The notes beneath the pieces were generated by a model. That model did not search any database. It saw only the letters and a list, made by a program, of their open reading frames with translations, and was not told where the DNA came from. Of a stretch of DNA of 64,000 nt, positions 57,201 to 64,000 are shown one piece after another. Made by a program: the position numbers and the translations under genes. Position 1 is the first letter of the stretch. The number at the start of each line of letters is the position of its first letter. This DNA is from Aurelia coerulea (taxonomy: Eukaryota > Cnidaria > Scyphozoa > Semaeostomeae > Ulmaridae): contig CM076943.1 of NCBI GenBank assembly GCA_039566865.1, positions 12,510,001 through 12,574,000 of the forward strand. The letters are read 5' to 3'.

Positions 57201-60200
57201 TAAATACAAACAAGAAAATACAAACCTTAATCTGACCAACACAATGACCTGTAAAATCAGTGATATTGTACCAGCCATGTATTTGTCGAAATCCGGATTT
57301 GAGAAGCGACAGATCCACCACTGCTGTACCAATCAAGACATCTTTTGATGCATCAGGGTGAGTGTCTAAAAGTTTAAAATTACGACATTTTTGCTTTACC
57401 ACCAACCAAAGTATTTCAAAAATATGAAATGTAAAAAAAATTCATCCTGAACCTTTGCCTCATTTTTCTTTATCATAGAAGAAACCCAAAGGCAAACCAA
57501 AACTCACTTGGTTAGGCCTCATCGATAAAGATCTAGGAGGACAAGGCCTGAATGTAAAAGACTCAAACAAATTAAAGAAACTAGCAAATAATAGAAACAC
57601 TTGGAGTGGAATTATCAGGCTCGCAATGTCAGGGACTGACGTAATAGCATAATTTGATGATGATGATGATCAAAGACAACATTAATCAAGTTTGAGTTGA
57701 CTAAAATTTTGTCCAGTAACTGTGGAGTGGAGCTTGCCACCTAGAGCAAGTATATTTCAGATCATTTCATTTCGTATTTCAACTTACTAAGGAGGATGAT
57801 CCTTCAGCCTAGTGGCTGATTTTCAAGAGGCCCTGCAAGTGCATAACTAACGTCTGAACCAATCCCTCCAAAGGATCAAGGCCAAGATGCTCAGTTCATT
57901 AACGTAAATGAAGGATGACAATAGCGATTTAGTCTAGAAATTACACAAAAAAGGTCACATGCCACCTATTGTTCTATTGTTTGATCATCTAAGAGATCAA
58001 ATTCTTTCCTTATTATGCATATAGGGGGTCTGCACGCAGGCTACTGTAAAGAGGCTCCGTCGCCAAACTGTAAACAAACCTGTAAACACCGCAAATGACC
58101 ATTGTTCTTCATTGCTTTCTGCAGTTTGTTTGGTGGCTTCACCCAAGCCACCAAAACATGCTCGTTAAAAATCCACTTATAGCCAAGCAATCGTAAAAGA
58201 TATGAATGTTTGGATTTTTCCTCTGTAAACTACAAAGATTTATCTTCAAAATGACACTTTCATTTTTGAAAAAACAGGTAAACGAGAATGTGATATTGCC
58301 CATCAAAAAACTGCAAAATCACCGCTTCGACTGAAATTTAGAGACGGAACCCCTTTAAGATCATTGCTCAATGTAATAATGATCACCTCGAGAACCAACC
58401 TTTTACTTACCTGAAGAGTCAGACTTCCTGTATAACTTGAAGTTGATGGCCTAGAGTTAAAAGTAAATACAATGATCCTCCTAAGACACGGCTCATCTCA
58501 AAGCAGAAATAGCTGCAAAGAGAAACGATAGGGGTATTTGAAAAGATTGATATGGATAAGAGGTTTGATACATTGCTATGTTGCATAAAACTATGTGTAG
58601 TTCGCATGACTCACAATGTTATTTGGTTACCTCTGAAAACCTGTGACAGTTTGCATAGTAAAAGAGAAGAATTAAGATTCAAAATTCGCGATTCACTTAA
58701 GTTAGCTTGCAGCAAAATACTCTATGTGATCGAAAAAGGGGTCGGGGAGGGGGGGGGGGGGGCGTAAAAGACCATCCTGCTTTAACCACAGTTAGAACAT
58801 GGGCAATCGATGGGATACTTTTGCATTTTCGCTTGTTTTGTTTTTAGTGCACGTTTGTTCCCCTGCAACTATACAGTGACGTTGCAGGCTGCTTTTCATA
58901 GCAAAGCTGTGTAGGCGCAAAACCGTTTAAAATTCCTAAATAATCTCACAGGCAGACAAAGTAGAATACATACCTGACTGATAACTTTACTAGGATCGAT
59001 CCTTTCTGTAATCTCAAGATTCCAGCGAGGTTTTGTTGAATGCAAAACGATGGATGTGTACGTTGGATTGTGAAAGGGTGTTAACTGATATGACACATAA
59101 GTTGTTGGTGGGCACCTGCTTCAAGAGAAAATACGACAAGATTTAAAAAAGATAAATTATATAATTTCTTGAAATCTGAGACAAAGTCATTTTATCGCGC
59201 TGAGTACAGTAAAAACCCGCATGAAAGAACCTATGATTTTCTGTAACAGGCTGAAATGCCTCGTATACCGGGTGTCACAAAAAGAAATATTATCAATTGA
59301 TTGCTTATAGGTCCATAACTGATGAACAAATTTTCAAAAACTGGTAAAACCACAACCAACATCTTACAATACAATTTAGCCTTTAGGCAGTCAAATAAAA
59401 CAAAGTGTTTGAAAATTTGGTTATGGACATGTAAGCAATCAAACAATAATACATCATTTTGGGACACCCAGTACATGAATATAAATGGTTCTTATTTACC
59501 GAGTAAGTCAGAAAAAACGCCCGCTGATTGAAAGGCTACTGCTCCCTAAATATCTGAGCCATAATAATTTCCAATATCTGATTGAACAGCCAACATGTTC
59601 AATTATTTTCAGATTTTTTTCTGACTGAAATCGGTCATTCCGCTCAGATTTGACAAGGGATTTCCTCGAAAAAGTCGCTTCGAGAAGTCTTAAAAAACAT
59701 ACTAAAATTACGAGCAAAGTTCCCAACTATTTTGTTTACCTTACAGCAATGATTTAAACACTGTTTCGCATGGGAGGATGGAAAAGTCTTCTTCCTGGCA
59801 TGAATATATGCAGCTAATGTTTACAAAACTGTCGGAAAACAATTCACGGTCTCTCCGTAATACCGACAAAAATCTCAGAATACCTCGCTTTACAACCTCT
59901 TACGGGCAACGTAGTTTCTCATATCGAGGTGTAACTGCGTGGAATAAACTTAACACAGAAATAAAAAGTGCCCCTTCACTGGCCACTTTCAAAAATTTGC
60001 TGAAACAAGCTTTGAAGAATCAAAGGGTGTGAAAGTTCTCGTACAGCATCAAAATTTTTCTTTTCTAACCAGAACATATTGTATATAAATTTTTATTTTT
60101 CTTTGTAGGTTAGTTAGGTTTTTAAGCAGGGCACATTGAAAATCAGTGTATTTAATTCTACTGAATGTATAACCCAGTTGAAATAAATAAAAATGAAAAT

Positions 60201-61244
60201 GAAATGAAATGAAATAACTTATTCAAGGGATTTCAAGGGGACAAGATACAAGACTATATGTGAGTGTCATTATTATTAGAAAGGAAAACCAAGGAAATTT
60301 TGCCAGCTATTTTCACTCGTTTTTGCAGGTTTTCGGAAGGGACTTTCTTCCGAAAATCTCCAATATCAATGCGATGGAATGACCGATTAAAGCCGGATAA
60401 ATAATGGAATCTGTTTGAATATATCGGCTGTGAAACAGTTTTCAATATTGTATTCACAGACCAACATTTTTTCAAACGCCTGGTGCGTTCTTTTTGACCC
60501 ACCCGGTAGAAGGTGCTTAATTGGCCAATAATGAGCCTGGAGGTCCCGCAGTTTCCTTAAGAACCACTTTAAAGGGACCAGGACTCGCAGGGCAATCTAT
60601 TGTTTCATTGATTAAAAGGGACAATAGGTCTATTGTTTGAAAAATTAAAACAATAGATCTAAGGAGGGGACCAGGGGAGCAATTGTCCATCCAGCAAGTA
60701 TGTTAGAAAAGGCCCTGCATTCTTTTCTCCGGGTTTTACTGTATATCTAATGAGCTAAAATGCGATCATATTATATAAGATTCATCATATTTGCTGCTGT
60801 TTTTTGTCGCATTGCGGTGTTTCTGCCTTTAAACTGAAATACAAAACTTGCTACAGGTTGAAAAAAATGTACCTTTCGCCCTGGCTGTCATCAACAAGTG
60901 GTAAGTGCAAAGCCTCCTCTACAACAATTCGACAATCAATTCCAGTCACGGGATCGTGCATCTCTTCTTGGGATGAAACATCAAATTCATCAACGTTTTT
61001 TAATCTTTGGGTTCTTTCTTCTCTCGATTTCCTCTGCCTTCTTCCTGCTTCATTTGGGATTGTTTCCGTTCCTGGACCGTGTATTTCTGAATCTTTCTCA
61101 ATTGGATAACTTGAACTAAATGTCTCATCTTCCATTGATGATGAGTTCGCATCTGTTGCATTGTTGTCTGTGATGCTGAGTGACATTCGGACACATGATT
61201 TACCAAGATAGTCAGAACCGAATTTGTAGATAGGATACAAACCA
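51218..61244 (-). CDS. C2CD3: C2 domain-containing protein 3 (C2CD3), C-terminal eight exons, 5' part missing
   Basis: A centriolar protein needed for distal appendages and primary cilium formation. Exons in transcript order: 61244-60873, 59115-58974, 58491-58411, 57393-57226, 56810-56733, 56024-55828, 53641-52595, 51533-51218 (stop). Phases agree throughout, giving about 800 residues. The first five exons build a C2 domain ([49 protein letters not shown], then [20 protein letters not shown]). The GWYNITDF...GQIKV signature is what I recall for C2CD3. A long acidic, Ser/Asp-rich, low-complexity region follows (mostly the 1047-bp exon). The end carries [20 protein letters not shown] and [10 protein letters not shown], which also recall the C2CD3 tail. 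The third exon and the weak acceptor of the fourth (GTAAAG|C) are the least certain. Vertebrate C2CD3 exceeds 2000 residues, so more than half lies upstream, beyond 61310. Confidence 0.82.
51997..52424. mobile_element. MITE of the TACAGTAAATCCCCGC family, 428 bp
   Basis: The left end TACAGTAAATCCCCGCACAT is mirrored by ATATGCGGGGATTTACTTTA, with TA borders. AGGTTCTTAT repeats occur along both arms. It lies in the last intron of C2CD3. Confidence 0.7.
53704..54184. mobile_element. MITE of the TACAGTAAGAACCC family, 481 bp
   Basis: TACAGTAAGAACCC at the left and GGGTTCTTACTGTA at the right are perfect inverted repeats. Arms share GGTTTCTATTTT-like blocks. It starts 63 bp upstream of the large C2CD3 exon on the minus strand, so it lies next to that acceptor. 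Confidence 0.75.
54996..55557. mobile_element. hAT-type MITE, 562 bp, with perfect 8-bp TSD
   Basis: Ends CAGGGCTGTCGAGAG and CTCTCGACGGTCCTG. The 8-bp duplication CCTACAAC precedes and follows it (54988-54995 and 55558-55565). Internal blocks match 30181-30508. It is in the C2CD3 intron between the 197-bp and 1047-bp exons. Confidence 0.87.
57394..58410. other. C2CD3 intron, nothing further recognised
   Basis: No repeat with two clear ends was found. A short GAT microsatellite (TTTGATGATGATGATGATC) lies near 57655. The neighbouring intron carries a single mariner-type end TACCGTGTGTCCCAAAAA at 56934, with no partner seen. Confidence 0.4.
59266..59473. mobile_element. Mariner-like MITE, 208 bp
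   Basis: Left end TACCGGGTGTCACAAAAAGA, right end TTTTGGGACACCCAGTA, TA borders. No coding sequence. It is inserted in the TACAGTAAA-type element. Confidence 0.7.
59497..60508. mobile_element. Mariner-like MITE of the 17488 family, split by a LINE tail
   Basis: Left end TACCGAGTAAGTCAGAAAAA, right end TTTTTGACCCACCCGGTA. The outer segments align with the element at 17488-18067 (GGCTACTGCTCCCTA, GGAGGATGGAAAAG, TGTGAGTGTCAT). The middle 59800-60218 has no counterpart there and is LINE sequence. Confidence 0.75.
59800..60218 (+). pseudogene. LINE 3' end (reverse transcriptase C-terminus) inserted in a MITE
   Basis: The plus frame ending at 60032 reads [19 protein letters not shown], then [14 protein letters not shown] and [11 protein letters not shown], the standard C-terminal tail of many non-LTR reverse transcriptases. 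About 190 bp of 3' UTR and a repetitive ATGAAATGAAATG tail (60192-60216) follow. It is 5'-truncated as usual for LINE insertions, so it is non-functional. Confidence 0.8.
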
Positions 61245-61309
61245 CTAAAAATAGGAGGAAGGATTCATTACAAAGCTTGCTTTACGGGCGAGAGAGTGTA
61301 CCGGACGAG

Positions 61310-61827
61310 TGTCGGGAATCACGCTTTAATCCGCAACAAAAACTCACGATAGATAGACCCACAAAGAATCTCGATGTTGAAGCTCACTTGATCACAACTG
61401 CGTATGTCTACTCTCTCTAATTTGACGTTAATACTGTTGATACTGTTACGCTATTCACACTCACACTCACTACTCACTCTACGGTAAGGCTACAGCTTTT
61501 ATACTGTTTGCTTAGAATGTTCTCGTAATGCTGCGTAATGCTGTATTATCATGACTACTCAAATTATTATGAAATACTCCTAATTTGTCCCAAGAATTCC
61601 TTTGTGTTTATACAACCTACCCCTAGAATGTTCCAGATAAGCCCCTACGTGTCTAGATTACGATTTCGTACGATTACGCAATTTCTATACGAAAGCGAGG
61701 CTACATGTTTGTCATTAGGCCTAAAATGGCGAATGGCGAAGCAAGATGATTCAGCTGTTGACTACAATGTGGCATGCGTAAGCGTTAGTTATTACTGATT
61801 TATAACTATTCTAGAATATTCTCGACA
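61310..61827 (-). mobile_element. 3' LTR of a BEL/Pao retrotransposon, 518 bp
   Basis: On the minus strand it starts TGTCGAGAATATTC (61827) and ends TTCCCGACA (61310), so the termini TGTCG/CGACA are inverted. It directly follows a polypurine tract, as a 3' LTR should. Inside are a TATA-like TATAAAAG (61503-61496) and an ATTAAA (61330-61325). The flanking 5 bp on the left is ACGAG; the matching copy should lie beyond the window. Confidence 0.8.
61496..61503 (-). promoter_or_regulatory. TATA box in the LTR
   Basis: TATAAAAG on the minus strand, about 325 bp into the LTR, in the position expected for the U3 promoter. Confidence 0.45.
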
Positions 61828-61840
61828 CCCTCCCCCCATT
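61828..61840 (-). other. Polypurine tract of the BEL/Pao element
   Basis: AATGGGGGGAGGG on the minus strand lies immediately before the LTR start TGTCGAG. It would be the plus-strand DNA priming site for this retrotransposon. Confidence 0.75.
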
Positions 61841-61882
61841 TGAGAAGGAAGTTCTCAAATGTCATCTTTTTATCATGGATGT

Positions 61883-64000
61883 TCACCATTCTACCAAAGG
61901 CTCATGGTTCTCTTCTTCCATCTGATCTTTCATTCTTAGTGTGGCGATTGCAGCTGCATCACGTCTCGGACGAAACTCCCTGGCATCAGCATTCAACTCT
62001 GTAGCCGTCGTTACTGTAGCATCGTCACATTGAAGCTCTAGTGGATAAAGATGTTGTACTGCTCGTTCAAGTGTCGATTTTCCAGCTCTTAGCTTTGCTC
62101 CACGAACAATGCCATCTCTACCCGTAATCAGCTGTTGAATGATGCCGATTTTCCATTGCCCCCTGTTCTTTTCCTCTCCCTTGATGAGCATGACATCCCC
62201 GATATTCAACGTATTCGTTTTGCCGTGATGTTTCAAATTGTGCCTTTCTCGGAGTCCCTTTAGGTATTCGTTGCTCCATCTATTCCAGATCCGCTTTTTG
62301 CATTCATTTAGGTGGCGTGCTCTCTTCCTCAGGTGTCGATCGTCGATATCGTCAATGTCGTGATCTGGTGGGTAGTTTGGTTGCCCAAAGAGCATGACAT
62401 TGGGTGTGAGTATTGGCATCTGAACGTCATCTTCTACGTAACTGAGCGGTCGGTTATTGAGTGTCAGCTCTACATCCAGCAATACATCAACAAGCTCGTT
62501 CCATGTCAACGTTGTTTTGCCGACGACCTTGAATAGGGCTTGCTTAGTAAGACCTACCATTCTCTCGAACTGTCCGCCCCACCAGGCGGCCCGGCTAAGA
62601 TTAAATTGCCATTTGATATTGTTTGAAGAAAGGTAGTCATGGATTTTCTCACTTCTCATTGCCTTCTTTAACCATCTTGATGCCGCTACAAATGTCGAAA
62701 AGTTGTCAGAATATATCTTGTCTGGTCGGCCTCTTCTCGCAAAGAATCTCTTCAGAGTTGGCAAGAATAGCTCCAGTGATTGATCTGGTAACAACTCCAA
62801 ACACAGGGCGCGAGTAAGGCTGCAGGTGAATAACAAAATGTAAGCCTTTCCACAAACTTTCTCACTTTTCTTGTAAATTATTGGGCCTGCGAAGTCCAGC
62901 CCGATCACCTGGTATGGTCTGTCTCCAGTTGTACGTTCTACTGGTAGCTTAGCTGTTGGTGGCTTCTTCAGTGCAACTGCTTGGAAACGCTTGCAGCCAA
63001 AACAGCTCCGTATGGTCTTCTTTGTCAGTTGGCGTAATCTAGGTATCCAGTAATGTTCTCTTATCCTTGTCATGGTTAATCCAACTCCCCCGTGCAACGT
63101 AGCGAGATGAGCGTCCATCACGATTTTCTCGGTGAATTTTGAATGTGTTGGTAGGTACACAGGATAGACGCCTTGAATTCTACCGATACATATGTAGATT
63201 CCTCTGCTGTCTTGCTTTAAATTGAACTGGCTAACATGTTGTTTGAACTTTGGGTCTTCATTCACTCCCCGTTGCACTCTTTTGATCCAAATTTCGTTTG
63301 CGGCATTGATTTCCTCTGTCACCAGCGGTCCATATCTCTTCTCTCTGTTTGTACAGTTTCTCTTGAATCGCAGAATCCAACCAGTTATTCGAATTGCCTT
63401 TTTGTAAGAGAAACGGTGCATTATCTCATCGATACTGTCTGGTTCACTGACCGTCGTTGCCAAGATTTCCTTTATTTTCTTCGCTTCCTCTTCACTTTCC
63501 ATTGTTGCCGCTGTTTCAATGTCTTCAGGCCATATGTCACTGTTTGAAAGCCAACAAGGACCCCTCCACCATAGCTGAGACTCTTGCAAATCACTTGCAG
63601 AACAACCTCTGCTTCCTATGTCTGCAGGATTTTGCTCTCCAGGTACATGTCTCCAAGTAATAAAGTCTTTTGATCTTATTTTCTTCACTCTGTTCTGTAC
63701 ATACTGTTTGTAGTTTCCTTCACCTCTTATCCAATGAAGTGCAACTTTGCTATCTGTCCACGCGATTGTTTGTTTCACAGGAAGATTAGCCAAAGCATCT
63801 CTCACATTTTCTAACAAGTTTGCGGCCATATGCGATGAAACGAGCTCAAGTCTGGGAATTGTTGTATCCTTCTTTGCCAAACGAGATTTTGCTGCTAGAA
63901 TACCTTGACTGATACCCGAAGGCTGATGTACAACAGCATAAACACAGGCAGATGTCCCTACCTCACTGGCATCACCAAACGCATGGAGCTCGATTGAGTC
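61883..64000 (-). CDS. BEL/Pao retrotransposon polyprotein, RNase H and integrase part (5' end outside window)
   Basis: An uninterrupted frame of more than 700 codons runs off the right edge. From the edge: the RNase H domain (HAFGDASE, RLELVSSH, AWTDSKVALHWI, NPADIGSRG supply the acidic residues), then an integrase zinc-binding H-H-C-C region (HLATLHGGVG, then CFGCKRF). The integrase core follows, with DDE-type residues in GLDFAGP, YSDN and GGQFERMVGLTK, then a C-terminal domain ending EPLVEW near the LTR. The order RT-RH-IN and the motif style are those of Pao/BEL. No stop or frameshift is seen in this stretch, so the copy may be young. It lies upstream of the last visible C2CD3 exon, probably in an intron, in the same orientation as the gene. 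Confidence 0.92.
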   Translation of the reverse strand, partial: DSIELHAFGDASEVGTSACVYAVVHQPSGISQGILAAKSRLAKKDTTIPRLELVSSHMAANLLENVRDALANLPVKQTIAWTDSKVALHWIRGEGNYKQYVQNRVKKIRSKDFITWRHVPGEQNPADIGSRGCSASDLQESQLWWRGPCWLSNSDIWPEDIETAATMESEEEAKKIKEILATTVSEPDSIDEIMHRFSYKKAIRITGWILRFKRNCTNREKRYGPLVTEEINAANEIWIKRVQRGVNEDPKFKQHVSQFNLKQDSRGIYICIGRIQGVYPVYLPTHSKFTEKIVMDAHLATLHGGVGLTMTRIREHYWIPRLRQLTKKTIRSCFGCKRFQAVALKKPPTAKLPVERTTGDRPYQVIGLDFAGPIIYKKSEKVCGKAYILLFTCSLTRALCLELLPDQSLELFLPTLKRFFARRGRPDKIYSDNFSTFVAASRWLKKAMRSEKIHDYLSSNNIKWQFNLSRAAWWGGQFERMVGLTKQALFKVVGKTTLTWNELVDVLLDVELTLNNRPLSYVEDDVQMPILTPNVMLFGQPNYPPDHDIDDIDDRHLRKRARHLNECKKRIWNRWSNEYLKGLRERHNLKHHGKTNTLNIGDVMLIKGEEKNRGQWKIGIIQQLITGRDGIVRGAKLRAGKSTLERAVQHLYPLELQCDDATVTTATELNADAREFRPRRDAAAIATLRMKDQMEEENHEPLVEW

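Larger units (their letters stand above)
59205..60743. mobile_element. MITE of the TACAGTAAAAACCC family, interrupted by other insertions
   Basis: TACAGTAAAAACCCGCATGA at 59205 and GGGTTTTACTGTA ending at 60743 form an inverted pair, far longer than other members (159-481 bp). The excess is accounted for by two TA-flanked elements within it (59266-59473 and 59497-60508), leaving a host element of a few hundred bases. Pairing of these two ends is an inference. Confidence 0.5.

Noticed and set aside
57160..57225. Extension of the C2CD3 exon past GQIK into VCIFLFVF
   Set aside because: The donor AAG|GTTTGT fits, and the next exon continues the conserved strand as VGVIPEEP.
1..64000. CRISPR array, phage or bacterial operon
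   Set aside because: No regular short repeats with unique spacers and no prokaryotic gene organisation; GT-AG introns throughout.

Overview
This is animal (metazoan) nuclear DNA. It is A/T-rich, the genes are split by introns, and a large part of the window is transposon-derived. The gene set (CCDC146, C2CD3, DPH3 and a RING-ApoL-like gene) together with mariner, hAT, piggyBac, Harbinger, Penelope and BEL/Pao remains fits a marine invertebrate. A cnidarian seems most likely to me, but nothing in the window fixes the species. No bacterial genes, CRISPR array, rRNA or genuine tRNA gene was seen.

Left part (1-23.4 kb). This region is gene-poor. It holds a two-exon minus-strand gene (9197-12622) whose predicted 404-residue product joins an N-terminal RING finger to an apolipoprotein-L-like domain. 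It also holds a clear first coding exon of DPH3 (19957-20139, minus), the zinc-binding factor of diphthamide synthesis. The rest is small inverted-repeat elements, broken LINE reverse transcriptase, a Penelope-like GIY-YIG fragment, and sequences that fit hammerhead ribozyme cores.

Middle (23.5-49.7 kb). One plus-strand gene, CCDC146, can be followed through 21 coding exons, all with GT-AG borders and consistent phase, giving about 980 residues. Its introns are full of MITEs, a tRNA-derived SINE and LINE debris. Exon 17 carries a perfect 98-bp tandem duplication that also copies its splice donor.

Right part (51.2-64 kb). The 3' two-fifths or so of C2CD3 (eight exons, about 800 residues, minus strand) runs tail-to-tail with CCDC146, with 1.56 kb between their stop codons. 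Both proteins belong to the centriole/cilium. The 5' exons of C2CD3 lie outside the window or beyond a BEL/Pao retrotransposon that begins 66 bp upstream of the most 5' exon seen here. One C2CD3 intron (59.2-60.7 kb) appears to hold a stack of nested insertions.

Exon borders were read by eye from splice signals, phase and remembered family similarity. They are predictions, with no transcript or database check.
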